DNA of 64,000 bases from Sporothrix humicola (Eukaryota; Ascomycota; Sordariomycetes; Ophiostomatales; Ophiostomataceae): contig WNYE01000003.1 of the NCBI GenBank assembly GCA_021396245.1, positions 785,644 to 849,643 on the forward strand, given 5' to 3'. A program made the position numbers and the translations under genes. This document shows positions 42,896-53,648 of this stretch, piece after piece. The notes beneath the pieces were generated by a model, which saw only the letters and a program-made list of their open reading frames with translations, was not told where the DNA came from and did not search any database. Within the stretch, counting starts at the first letter, position 1. Each line of letters begins with the position of its first letter.

Positions 42896-44743
42896 CTACA
42901 GTCCTCCCGCTTTGGCCACCAACCCTTCAACTACCTCGGACACGGCGAGCACTTTCTCCTCTTCCCACCGCTTCGCCACAATCTGCAGCACGAGTGGCAT
43001 TCCTTCATACTCTTTCAGATTGCGAGCATAATTCTCGCGGATCCAGAGGTCTCGGTCGCACTGGGGTGCAGGAATGTCGTTTCCATCGGCGTCGATTGTC
43101 AGTGACAAGTCCGGCGGGTTACCGGCGATATCCACCTTTCCCACAGGCAGAGTGCATGCTGAAAAGTCCAGCACGTTGGCGGTTGCACAGTACCCCTTGT
43201 ACCGGACACGGCCAAACTCGCCGTGGATGTGGGCGACGGACGGGTTGACGGCGGTAATGTAGGCGTCAATGGGCTCGCCCGATTTTGTCCGCGCAGACGT
43301 GTTCTCCCACGCCTTGAGCACGCTGGCTTGGTAGTTCATGCGGTCCATGTCAAAGGCCCAGCTCTCACGGAGGGTCATGGGCTGTGGGGGAAGAGCACCT
43401 GGTCCCTTTGGTGGCAACAGAGGCAGTTTGGGCTCGCCCGAGAGATCGCGAGAGTGCTGGACGTCTTCGTCGGCGTCGGCCGTGCAGACATCCGATCCGA
43501 ACTGGTCGGCCCTCTTTTGGTCGAGCTCCTTGTCAAACATGGGCACAACGTCGTGGCCCTCTTGACGGAGAAGAGCCTCCAGTTGACGCAGGGCGCGACG
43601 GATGGGCGGTTGCGGGAGGACGTGGTTGTCATAGTGCAAAAAAGCAACCCGCAACGGCCGACTGCGAATATCAGCAGCGACGTCCTCTCTCCACGGAATG
43701 GGCGGGCACTTGGGGTCCAGCTTCCAGGGCTGGCTGTCGACAACGGCCTTGACAAATAGCTGGAGTGACTTTGTAGACCGAGCCATGGGACCAACGACCG
43801 ATGGAATGATCTCCTGCCCCTCCATGCTGTTGAGGACGTTAAAGTAGGGAATGCGTGACGACGACGGGCGCAGCCCGTGCAGGCCGTTGTACGCCGAAGG
43901 TGTGCGAATCGATCCGCCTAGATCCGATCCGACGCCCAGTGGACTGCCGCCAAACCCGATCAGGGCGCCTTCCCCGCCGGACGAGCCGCCGCAAGTGAAG
44001 ACTCGATTGTGCGGGTTGCTGGCACGCCCGACAATGCTGTAGAGATACCGTTAGCATTTCGTTTTCGTTCACGATGCTGCGTCCCCTTGATGTCAGAGTA
44101 CTCACTTGTTGATTGACTCGCCCCACATGCAGCCGACGCTGAGTGTTGTCTTGCAAAACGGAACGGCACCGGCTTTCTTGAGAATGGTCACCAGCAGACA
44201 GTCCTCTTCGTCCCACTCGCCCAAGTGCGTGACATAGCCGCATGTTGTTTCGGTGTCCTTGATGCGGCACTGGTCCTTGACCGATAATGGGACACCGTGG
44301 AGAGGACCAACCAGCTTTTTGGTGCTGGCAAACTCGGCATCCAGCTGCTCTGCCTGTGCTCGTGCCTGCGGATAGACAAACGATAGGCAGCAGTGCAGCA
44401 GCTGGTGGGCAATTACGGCGCGGTGCGTGAACGCGTCCAAGACTTGCACGGCAGTCCATGTCCCCGCCTCGATGGCCGGTGGGATCTCTTCAGCTTTAAG
44501 GGCGGTGATTGCGAGTTCATCCGTCGAGAGATACTTTTCTGGAAAGTGCATCACCCGCGCCGGGTTGTCTTCTGAAAATATCGGCAGATCGAGTACATCT
44601 TTGGCGTCAGTGTTGGAGAAGCGCAGTTCGGGGTGCACAAATTGTGGCCGAACATCAGACAGGATGCGCTGCTGTTTGTCACGGACACGCTCCTGCCACG
44701 ATGCCGTCGTGGGCACGGAATTTTGGGTTAGTGATGTAGACAT
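42896..44743 (-). CDS. Amidase signature enzyme 2
   Basis: A fungal acetamidase-like amidase, 592 aa. Exons 44743-44106 and 44036-42896; donor GTGAGT, acceptor CTACAG, restoring SINNIVGRASNPHN. The triad is present: Lys in VPLSVKDQ, cis-Ser in CGGSSGGEGALIG, and the nucleophile Ser in GSDLGGSIRTPSAYNG. The N-terminal helical part (WQERVRDKQQRILSDV) and the LPVGKVDIAGNPPDL segment near the end are usual for acetamidase-type members. It is tail-to-tail with amidase 1, the SINE-like insertion lying between them. The two amidases are clearly different proteins, not a recent duplication. The substrate is unknown. Confidence 0.92.
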
Positions 44744-45337
44744 TTTGGGTGGTGATTGTAGTATTGGTGACTGATGATCGATCGTCCGTGTGATGTCGTT
44801 CTGTCTGCAAATTCGTCGCTTGTTTGAACTATAATCGTAATTTCATTTTTTTATCGATATCAAAATTGGCCTCGTAAGTACCACCCGGAAAACAAATATC
44901 CCACTACCGACCAAAGGACAGAGTATATCATATCAGGGTCCCTTTAAGATTTGTAGCTAGCTAGCACTGATAAGAGTTCTCCACACAAGCTTCAAGTGCG
45001 CGGCAAACGTCAAGCGACAGACGGCCCGCGGCCAAGGATCCCGGATCCACATCAGCGACTTATCGGATTGTCCGTTGACTCCCATTTCCACTTCCGACAA
45101 CGGCATCGGCGGCGACCGTTTGTGGCGGGCCACCTTCATAGTTTTGTTCGTTTTCTCTACGACGTGTCTGCGGAAGTTGCGTCGTCTGTCGAACCAGCGC
45201 CTAGCGAGCGTAGGCCTAACCTTTTTAAAATCAGAGTCACTGTTGGTCAGATGTTGGTTTCTTCAGAGTCGACAATGATGCTCCATTCCTCAATATGTAG
45301 TACCGGAAATACCATCGTTTGCCTTCTCATTCCCTCC
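44744..45337. other. Intergenic upstream of amidase 2
   Basis: The amidase promoter and the hydrolase 3' flank. No gene or repeat is recognised. Confidence 0.45.
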
Positions 45338-46354
45338 CTATAATGCCTCAACCAGCGCCTCGCAGAACAACCGTATCGCCTCCCTTCCGGCCTCCAACAC
45401 CGCATCCAACGCTATAAACGGATGCGGCTGCCCCTTCATGACATGCACATCCGCCCTGACGCCCACGTTTCGCAACTTGTCCGCAAACTGCTCCCCCTCA
45501 CTCTTCAACACATCCAGCCCTCCTAGCAGCATCACTACAGGCGGCAATTTGGCCCAATCGCCCTCCCATAGCATCGGGCTCGCCTCCGGGTTTGCCCAGT
45601 CCTTCTCATCGGGGAGGTAATGCCTTCGGTACCAAAGCATCTTGGGCGCCGGCAGCGCTGGCGCAAACTCATTCTCCGTCCATGACGTGTATGACTCTGG
45701 CTTGCCCGGCACAGCCGTATTATCCAGCACAGGGACACATAGCAGCTGGATCTTGAAGGAGAACGGTGTATTGCGGCTCACAGCGCGCTGGCATATGACC
45801 GCTGCGAGGTTTGCGCCGGCCGAGGACCCGGACACGGCCAGACGGGACGTATCAATGCCGAGAGCGGATGCGCCAGCGCCGACCGTCCACAGAAATGCCT
45901 CCCAGCAATCCTCGACCGCAGCGGGGAAGGGCTCCTCAGGCGCAAGGCGGTACTCAACGACAATTACGACGCAGTTTGCCCGCGAGCAGAGGTGCGTTAC
46001 GATGACCTCGTCTGCGTCGAGATTTCCCAGAGCCCAGCCGCCGCCGTGGTACCAGATGCAGGCGGGCCAGCCGCCGGCAGGTGCCTCACCGACGGGTGTG
46101 AATGCACGGACGCGTATGTCGGGGCCGGAAGACTCGAAGCGCGGGATGGTAAAGTCCTGGGTGGCGCCAACGGGCTGTGGTGGTCCGGCGCCGGGGATAT
46201 GGACGGTAGGATTGCGGGCGGCGGAGAGGGGCTGGAGGTGGGTTTGCTGCTTGTCTTTGATGTGGGCGTTGTAAAAGGTGGCGTATTCGGGGTCGACACG
46301 CGAAGTCACCGAGGGGTGAAGGTGGTAGGGGGGTTGGGGGTGTGATGTGGACAT
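45338..46354 (-). CDS. Alpha/beta hydrolase of the HSL-like esterase/lipase family
   Basis: A single-exon 338-aa cytosolic esterase. The oxyanion-hole motif WYHGGGWALG (near residue 103), the nucleophile elbow GSSAGANLA, the acid in LGGLDVLKSEG and the His in KGQPHPFI give the complete catalytic set in the usual order. The cap region before the oxyanion motif is short. Fungal relatives hydrolyse short acyl esters, and some degrade aryl esters or lactones. It sits upstream of amidase 2 on the same strand, in a hydrolase-rich stretch. No signal peptide is seen. The start MSTSHPQPPYHLH is the only Met before the conserved core. Confidence 0.88.
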   Translation of the reverse strand: MSTSHPQPPYHLHPSVTSRVDPEYATFYNAHIKDKQQTHLQPLSAARNPTVHIPGAGPPQPVGATQDFTIPRFESSGPDIRVRAFTPVGEAPAGGWPACIWYHGGGWALGNLDADEVIVTHLCSRANCVVIVVEYRLAPEEPFPAAVEDCWEAFLWTVGAGASALGIDTSRLAVSGSSAGANLAAVICQRAVSRNTPFSFKIQLLCVPVLDNTAVPGKPESYTSWTENEFAPALPAPKMLWYRRHYLPDEKDWANPEASPMLWEGDWAKLPPVVMLLGGLDVLKSEGEQFADKLRNVGVRADVHVMKGQPHPFIALDAVLEAGREAIRLFCEALVEAL

Positions 46355-47381
46355 TGTGAGAGTCAGTAAGTTGAGAAAGAGGTTTCCAGTGCAAGGTACG
46401 GTCCGGCGATGCGATGATGACGGTCACGACTTGGAAGAATAGATTTGTCAAGTACAAGGTCAACATGCAAGAAGCGATTGTCATATATGCTGGGCAACCA
46501 CCAAGGCCGGGTCCGAGTCCGGCGAGGGGTCGCAGCGACCGAACTGGTGCTGGAATGGATCAAGCCTCGGGCCCTTTACTGAATACTACAACTGTTCGCT
46601 CTAATACTACTACACTGACCACCATTTACAACGAGTGTAAACACAACTGGTATCCTTGTGGGACGCTGGTGATCGGCCAGGGTAGTTTTGTGGCAGTAGC
46701 ACGTGGTTGGTTAGTGTCAGACTAATCTGCACTAATCAGTGCTAGGCCAGACCTCTAAGCATCTCGCTATCCGTGAGCTACCCGAATGCTTTCCGTAAGC
46801 TGTCCGACCAACTCCTCCCCCTTACCCCACCATCCACATAGCCGTTGCCGTCGGATGCGCTACATCTTGGACGACTCCACTCACTCCTTGCCTTTGGCTT
46901 GCCCGAGCGCAGGAGACAATTTGCGAGCGCAAGGACCACGTCCGCTCAGAGTTGGACGCATATGTCTATTTGCGTCGTCTTCATCTTGCCCTTTCTTCTG
47001 CTCGAGGCGGAGCACAAGCAAGACATGCCCAGCGTAACCAGTCAACATGACCGCCAGAATCGCCGACGCGACGTGTTGAGTTTGGGCAAGGCCAAGCAGG
47101 TCTTTGGTTGTGAAAAGGCGAGAGAGCTAAGAGCACATTACGTGTGCCTTACATTGGCATGTGCTCTTTGCTCGACCAGCCCGCAGAGATGTAGATGTAC
47201 ACTAACCATTGTAGCAAGAAGCTTACAATTTTCACCAAAGCAAAAGCAGGTACAACAAGAGTTGGAAAGAAGATGTTTCTTGTCATTTGTAATTGTGTGC
47301 GATACAAAAAGCCTAGTTCGCTCCGAAACCTACACGACCTCCACGACCTACACGAGCTATTCTACCGCTTGCTCCCTCTTC
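46355..47381. other. Intergenic, no gene seen
   Basis: About 1 kb. A short perfect palindrome GGTCGCAGCGACC lies at 46528-46540. A long plus-strand frame that begins here is antisense to the next gene and is rejected. Short ACCTACACGACCT-like repeats lie near 47327-47357. Confidence 0.45.
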
Positions 47382-49616
47382 CTACGACGTAGGAAATGCC
47401 TTTGCAAATTGCACATGAACCAGCGTGCCCTGCGTCACAGCGATGGAAATGGCCGAGCCGCTCGTTGTGTACGGGTACGTGCCGTTGGCGACAAAATTGC
47501 CCGAGCTATCATAGTACCCATACTGAACCGAGCTGATGCCATAGGTGGACACATTGCTGATGGTGAAGTTGCCGCTGCGCGTCGACGCAAACAACAATGT
47601 CACATTACTGCGCACAATACCAATGCCGACACCGTTGAGAGAGGTCGCGTAGCTGACGGGGAAGCTCTGGATGGGCGCCGAGTACGTCGTGGTCGCGGTT
47701 GTACTGCCATTGCCGAGCGGGTTCCAAAAGACCAATTTCGTGCCACCGGCCCCGCTGGCCTTTTTCGTAGCCAGGTCCGCCCCGACCGAATTGAGCAGCT
47801 TGCGTGTTGCCGCCCAGGTAGCCACATAGGACCCGCGAGCGATGGGCGCAAAGTCGCCCAGGCTGGGATGGGTTGGGTAGTAGAGGCCAAAGTTGTCTGG
47901 GCCCATGAGCTCGTAGACGCTGTAGATGGCGCCACCGGCCAGTGCGGCGAGATTGAGGTATTCTCCGTTCGAATACACACCCGAGTTCTCCATCACCATG
48001 GGCAAATTGGAGCCCTGGGCCCAATTGTAGACGGACGAGCCAAAGGTTGTCGTCTGGTGGCCATAGCTGTAAAACAGCGACGTGTCGTCGTAGTAAGGGT
48101 CGAGGCCGCAAAAGTCAATGCTAGTGCCCGAGATGGGGCGGATGTACTCGTTGTACACGAGGTTGGGGTCCTCGGCCGTGGTGAAGGTGTTTGTACGCGT
48201 CCACACGGGATAGTTGGACTCCTTGACGCCGTTGGCGAGGTTGGCCGTGTACTCCCACTCGGTCCGCGCCACCCAGGCGGCCTGCGACGAGAAGTTGACA
48301 TAGGCAGACCACGTCGCAGGGTTTTGATAGACCGTGTCGCCGACGCCATGAATGTGTGTGACCGAGTTCTCGTTGCCCACATCGACGCCGACGACCGTCT
48401 TCTTGTTGCCATTGGCCGTGTTCCGCGTGGCGACGTGGTTCATCATGGTCTTGACGGCCGTCTTCTCCAGAGCCCGAAGCGCCAGATCGTTCTTGTCCGA
48501 CAGATAATTGTAGCGGCCGCTGCCCCAGGTATTGGACTTGATCAGGACGGGCACCACCGTGCCGTCACTCTGAATCTTCTCGACAAGGGCGTACTTGTAC
48601 ACAAAATAGGGCACGCGGTTGTCCGATGTCTCGCTGGTGGTGTCGGAGCCAAACCATATGATCTCCAATTTGATGCCGGCAGCTTCGGCCCACGAGATGA
48701 GGTTGTCCAGGCGCGTAAAGTTCCAGCTGTCAACGCTCGAGATTGTGATTTGCGGCGGTTGCGCACCGAGAGGGCCGTCAAAGGTTGCACCATTGACGAG
48801 GCTGGTCTCGTTGATCTGGGGTTGGAAGATGAAGCTGGCGACGCGGCTCGGGGCGTGGTTGATGACGAAATCGGACACATCAAAGTCGTAGTAGCTGGCG
48901 CTATTGATGGGATCCCATCCAGGGCTCGCAGACGTGAACCAATAGTCGGTGCCCGAGGTCCCGCTAATGTTGACTCCGTTGTGATTCGGGCCGTTGTTCC
49001 AGGTGAGCTTAGACGCCACCCAGGTATTGTTCGAGATGCCGTACATGTTGGCCGAGAAGGCCGTGCCTCCTGTCGGCGCCGCATTGACATAGACTCGCAC
49101 CTTTGCAGCAGAAATGGTGTCGAGCGAGAAGTTTGAAAAGTCAAACTGCAGGTACGTCAAGGCTTGGTTGGAGGTATTGGACGCATCGTAGGCAATCTGC
49201 AACGACTTGCTCGTCGCAAAGTTTGTACTGGCATAGGCGCCTCCGCGGATGTAGGTGGCCTGAGTTGCGTTGTAGACCGAATCTGGCTGAATGTCACTCC
49301 ACTCAATCTGAGAATTGACAACGGTAAAGTGATTGTCGGCCGCGAGCTGGAAAAATGGCTGGATCTGAGCGTTGGTCATGTTCCAGATGGTGGCCATCTT
49401 ATCGGCGCGGAGCTGTACGCCATTATAGAAGAACGGCTGGCCGTCTACCATGAGCACAATGCGGTCATACGTGGTCAAGCTGGTGTCAACATGAGAGATG
49501 ACTGAAGCGGTAGGCACCGAAACCTTGAAGTTGGGGTCGATATACGGTACCGCCGTCGTAGTCGCAGCAGTGGCGACTGCCGCGAGAGACAGGGTGACCC
49601 AGAGATGGTGGAACAT
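47382..49616 (-). CDS. Secreted clan GH-A-like glycoside hydrolase with an inserted domain
   Basis: A secreted carbohydrate-active enzyme, 744 aa, with a signal peptide at the N-terminus (MFHHLWVTLSLAAVATAA). A TIM-barrel start resembling GH35/GH42-like β-galactosidases is seen (MVDGQPFFYNGVQLRADK, residues ~57-75, and FTVVNSQIEWSDIQPD). It is interrupted at ~112-295 by a β-rich insert of the DNRLRE/CBM96 kind (STNFATSKSLQIAYD, TWVASKLTWNNGPN, YYDFDVSDFV). The barrel resumes with SWAEAAGIKLEIIWFGSD. E416 in DVGNENSV would be the acid/base and E543 in PMVMENSGVY the nucleophile. Met at 49616 is favoured; a Met 11 codons upstream is also possible. The substrate is unknown. Confidence 0.8.
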   Translation of the reverse strand: MFHHLWVTLSLAAVATAATTTAVPYIDPNFKVSVPTASVISHVDTSLTTYDRIVLMVDGQPFFYNGVQLRADKMATIWNMTNAQIQPFFQLAADNHFTVVNSQIEWSDIQPDSVYNATQATYIRGGAYASTNFATSKSLQIAYDASNTSNQALTYLQFDFSNFSLDTISAAKVRVYVNAAPTGGTAFSANMYGISNNTWVASKLTWNNGPNHNGVNISGTSGTDYWFTSASPGWDPINSASYYDFDVSDFVINHAPSRVASFIFQPQINETSLVNGATFDGPLGAQPPQITISSVDSWNFTRLDNLISWAEAAGIKLEIIWFGSDTTSETSDNRVPYFVYKYALVEKIQSDGTVVPVLIKSNTWGSGRYNYLSDKNDLALRALEKTAVKTMMNHVATRNTANGNKKTVVGVDVGNENSVTHIHGVGDTVYQNPATWSAYVNFSSQAAWVARTEWEYTANLANGVKESNYPVWTRTNTFTTAEDPNLVYNEYIRPISGTSIDFCGLDPYYDDTSLFYSYGHQTTTFGSSVYNWAQGSNLPMVMENSGVYSNGEYLNLAALAGGAIYSVYELMGPDNFGLYYPTHPSLGDFAPIARGSYVATWAATRKLLNSVGADLATKKASGAGGTKLVFWNPLGNGSTTATTTYSAPIQSFPVSYATSLNGVGIGIVRSNVTLLFASTRSGNFTISNVSTYGISSVQYGYYDSSGNFVANGTYPYTTSGSAISIAVTQGTLVHVQFAKAFPTS

Positions 49617-49686
49617 GTTGATGAGGATGAGGATGCCGGCCACTGTCATGGGGAGCAGCAGGTTCTGTGTCCTCGCCAGGTCGATT

Positions 49687-49694
49687 CTTATATA
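49687..49694 (-). promoter_or_regulatory. TATA box of the glycoside hydrolase gene
   Basis: TATATAAG on the minus strand, ~70 nt upstream of the preferred start codon. This spacing favours the 49616 ATG over the one at 49649. Confidence 0.45.
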
Positions 49695-50355
49695 GTTGAA
49701 GGAATCCCCGCTCACCCTCATCAATCCGTACACAGTATGCGTGTGTCGTGTCCAAGTCGCTCACACCTCGTCCCACATTGCCGCGCTTGGTAAAAAAAGT
49801 CAAAAAAAGTCAACTGCTGCGCATTGTACTTGGGCAAAGTGAGCGCAACACGCCTCTCTTGTCGACCCGCAGGATCGTCAAGATTCCGCCTATGAATTCC
49901 TTGACATGCTCGACCAAGACCACCCAATGGCCCCGAAGAGAGAAAAAGAGAAAAAGAGAAAATGGGGGAATGCGGGGAACCTGGGGGGGGAGTGCGGAGA
50001 GCTGCTGGAGGATCCGGGGTTGACGGGTGAAAAATCCACCGGGGAGATCCACTGTCCTTGTCGACGGATACGTTGCCCTTTTGATAGCCGTGCGGATGAG
50101 CTCTGCATCTCCGTTATAGCCGGTTCTCTGACATTGAAGCGCTTTCGTGGTATACGTCACTATCTTGCCTACCTAGACAGAAGGATTTCGTACTTCCTTG
50201 CTTCCTATGGGTATGTGAAGGACAGGGAGTTTGAAATATACAAATTAATACAAATTAATACAGATTAACACAAATCAAGACATCACTTTCCGATGGAACC
50301 CTGAGCAATCGTGCCATGAGCCAAGGTAAATTGTTCAGAATCGTTCCAAGGGCTG
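49695..50355. other. Intergenic between glycoside hydrolase and C2H2 regulator
   Basis: No gene is seen. A purine run of AGAAAAAG type at 49937-49965 and a short ACAAATTAATA tandem at 50239-50265 are the only low-complexity features. Confidence 0.45.
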
Positions 50356-53107
50356 TTAGCCGCCCCTCGCCGGTGAGTTAACCATATCTTCGTAGTCGCC
50401 TTGCGCGTCACCATACACCATATATGTGATCAAGGATGCGAACTTTCGCGAGATCTCCCAATGCCCCATGCGGCTCAGCAAACCTTGCAAACTCATGATC
50501 ACCGTAGACTGTAACCGTGTAGGCCTCGTATTCTTGAATCCGTGTGCCTCGAAGAGCATCCTTTGGGCCGATATTCCAAGTTGCTTAAACTCTGGGAACT
50601 CCGTTCTCCGCACTGCTCCTTCATCGGCGTTACTTTGTCCGTATTCGGCGTAGCAGTACCAGACAAGAGCGGCGTAAAACAGAGCACGGGGTACGTGGAT
50701 CGCCGGCTCGGTGCCGATCCGCATCGTCTCGGCCTTGCGCAGTATGAGGGCGCCATGTACGGCACACCGTGGCGCGTTCTGAGACTGTGCCCACACTCTG
50801 GTGCTGTCAGAATGGTGCTGTGATTGTTCATGTCCCTCGCGTCCTGCAGAAATCTCCAGCTCATTCATGTCGGCAAACAGTGTCATGAAAGTCATGTGCC
50901 AGAGGATTTCTATACAGAAAGGCTCAGCACCCGTATTCGTATTCGACCCGCGCTTCATATACTGGTGATGAAACCGCAGCAGCGCCAACTCGTGCTGCTG
51001 CAGGGTGCCACCCAGTGTGCCTAGCGCCCTAGCCTCGGATATCGATGCATTGATTCCCTCAAGCTCACAGTACACACTGAACGGATGCAGTTCGTGGTTG
51101 TCTGATTCGATGGGAGATGGTATGCACGGCGTGCCCCAATGGCGCAATGGACGGCTCTGCAGAGAACCAACTTTTTGTGAAGCATTCTCGGTGAGCTTTT
51201 CCCACTCCTCCGCCGTGGACGCCGCCCACAGATTGTCTGGGCACAATGACGGGAGCCTCGAAGCGGAGTGTCTCATGAGCGGTTCGGTTTTGAAGAGTGC
51301 CGAATGCTCGGCATCAAGGATATAGAGTGCTGTGGCCGCTCTACGGCGTTGTCAGCACGGGTGCCATTCTAGTGGATCTGTTCCGCGGCTTCGTATTTGA
51401 AACTAACCTCTGTTGCTCTTCCTTTTTAGCCCAGCATCTCCATTTCGCATGCATGTCATGACGATCAACAACGCATTCGTCATCTGCGGACAAAACCTGA
51501 AATATGCCGCATCTCCTTGCCCACTTTTGGTGTTTTGGTCAGCAGCTGGAGAGGCATACAGATAGGACCAGCACAAGAAAACCGAGTATCACTTACCGTA
51601 ATTACAGTACCATGAAGTCCCTGTGCCAGTAATAGGTCATTGGGTCTCTGTATAAGTCAGAATGACAGTTACATAGTCAAAACCAAGTCTGGAAGACGCT
51701 GCGTACCCCCGACAATATACCAAAGGTCTGGCTAATCACACCAGCTTGCGTTAGGGAAACAGCCTCCAGTTTACCACTAGATAGGATAGTTTCCCACTTG
51801 GACAGATTAGCAATGTGAGCCATGAAAAGGAGAATCGGCTCATGGTAGAGACGCACTGACGACAGGATTGCTTTGTTGAGCCGCTCGAAGATTTTTTGAC
51901 CATGTTCTGCAGCAAAGGGAGAGCCAAGGAAAAGGCTCCCGATGGAGCATATTGACAGGAGTAATAGCGAGTTTTCGGCTGACGGTCGAAACGTGTGTGC
52001 GTGAATGAGAGGGAAGATCGGATTGAAGCGGGTAAAGTACATTTGAATGCAGAGGTTCTATCACTGTCAGTCTCTCAGCCGAATACACGAGGGGTTGGTA
52101 AAGATATACCAGAAAGTCCGCAGATGGAAGTGCTTCGTGCGGAACTCGCAGCACCAGTCTTTGGGATAGGCTGGCCCTATACGTCTCATCGACCTTGTTC
52201 CCTTCGCCCTCAGCACCTTGCATGACACCGTTCAACCGGCGTGGAGGTCGGGATGCGAACCAATGTTGTCGGACAGTGTCTTCTCTGTGTGAACGGACGT
52301 TTTGAGGTGATTTGATAGAGACATCGACCCCATCCAATCGAGACAAATCAAGATCATTTAGAGGCCATCCAAGCGATGTGTCGGACATGAAGCGGTGGAA
52401 AACATCCAGTTCGAAATCCACGCTCGTCTGCCATGTCGGGGTCTGGAAGTTGGGATTGGCCTCTTGGAAGTCCTCATCACCGTGCCCGCCGGTGAACCCT
52501 TCTAAGTTCAGGCTTGTAGACGCGGTGTGGTCAAGGCCTTCGGAGTGGTTATCGGTCAAGGAACTAATAGCGTCCCATGTTGGATTCATCGGCGCGGTAG
52601 GCTCACGTGCTGGAAAATCGACCAGGTCGGGTTGCGTTGGTGTTGCGATGTATGGTGCTGCTTGCTGGATTTCTATATTAGCTACGGGGGCCGGGAGAGG
52701 CAGCCTGGCTTGAGGATCCCGTAATACAGAACTGCCAGAACTATGCTCCATTGCTTGCGATGGAGCAGTAAGTCCGGGGATGGCCTTGGCCGAACTGTTC
52801 AGCAAGTCTGGACTAGCATCGGTCTGTTGATCCATGGCATCTATGCTCTCCTTCTGCGGCCGTTGATTGCCCGGCGACCGATGGCCCCGCGCATGCCGAA
52901 GGAGGGTATCACTGCCACGTCAGTTTAACTCAGTCCTCAGTTGGCGGATCTACGAGATTGAACTTACTTGCGACTGAATGCTTTGCCGCATACCCGGCAG
53001 GCGAATGGCTTCTCGTGGGTGTGCGACCTGACGTGTCTAGCAAGATGCTCCTGCTTGGAGAATGATTGGGAGCACCAAGTGCAAGACAGAATGCGTAGTC
53101 CGGCCAT
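50356..53107 (-). CDS. C2H2 zinc finger transcription factor with fungal regulatory domain
   Basis: A nuclear regulator of 814 aa. I assembled six exons that keep frame: 53107-52968, 52911-52110, 52057-51707, 51647-51597, 51523-51408 and 51340-50356. The N-terminus has two C2H2 fingers, CTWCSQSF…HLARHVRSH and CRVCGKAF…LLRHARGH. The second spans the first intron, which supports the join. A disordered region of ~230 residues follows. Then comes the fungal-specific transcription factor domain: NLCIQMYFTRFNPIFPLIH, LLLSICSIGSLFLGSP, WARRCGIFQ and AATALYILDAEHSALF. This two-finger plus fungal_trans layout is common in Pezizomycotina. Targets are unknown; neighbours are a secreted glycosidase and NmrA-like genes. 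Confidence 0.88.
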
Positions 53108-53242
53108 CCGGTTATCAAGTATTGCCAGTCAGGGAACCAGGCAGCTCACTTGAAAAAAAGGCCTGATTTGGAAAATGCAGAATGCGGGAAACAGGGAAAG
53201 CTATTACGATTTTAGCCTACGAGGTCTAGAGGGAGACCTAAG

Positions 53243-53341
53243 GCGGTCAGGCGCGGCAGAAAGGGATATACAGCTTAAAAGTGGAGGCCCTCGCCTTGCC
53301 TTTAAGCTGAGGCCGCGAACCTCCGCGCGTTGACCGCCGAC
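53243..53341. repeat. Imperfect long inverted repeat (hairpin)
   Basis: GGCGGTCA near 53243 pairs with TGACCGCC near 53333, and CAGCTTAAA near 53270 pairs with TTTAAGCTG near 53300. It could be a small non-autonomous element end or a cruciform. It lies immediately before the dispersed repeat copy. Confidence 0.45.
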
Positions 53342-53410
53342 CTGAAAGCTTGCCGGAAAGATCTTATAACGTCCCAAGCTAATCTCGACTTCCTGTCACG
53401 GCGGGCAGGT

Positions 53411-53597
53411 AAAAGGTCAAGTAAACGGGGACGAGCGGGCAAATAACAGTATATTATCTAGGAAGTACAGGTGGGGGTCAGGTTAAAGACGAGGACGTAG
53501 CTCGAGGAGCTACAATAGAGGATGCAAGCAGAGGTCGGACTAAATACAGGATTCAGGGGCAGGGCGGTGTACAGTGGTAAAATGTTTGCCGGTGACC
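53411..53597 (+). repeat. Dispersed repeat R1, least mutated copy
   Basis: This aligns with 57001-57158 (same strand) and with the complement of 62735-62915. Shared blocks include AAGTAAACGG-GAC-AG, CAGTATATTAT and GGTTAAAGACGAGGACGTA. Differences are mostly C-to-T and G-to-A changes in the other two copies, as expected from RIP. The nature of the parent element is not determined. Confidence 0.65.
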
Positions 53598-53648
53598 AGC
53601 AAGCTAGACAGTAATTCTGTGACACGGGGATTCAAAATATTAAAGTAT

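Larger units (their letters stand above)
53108..53648. other. Intergenic carrying repeat sequences
   Basis: This holds a long imperfect hairpin and one copy of a dispersed repeat (both listed). No gene is present. Confidence 0.5.

Noticed and set aside
46845..49136. A 763-codon plus-strand open frame
   Set aside because: It is antisense to the glycoside hydrolase, has no domain, signal or helix pattern, and arises from the strong codon bias of the real minus-strand gene.
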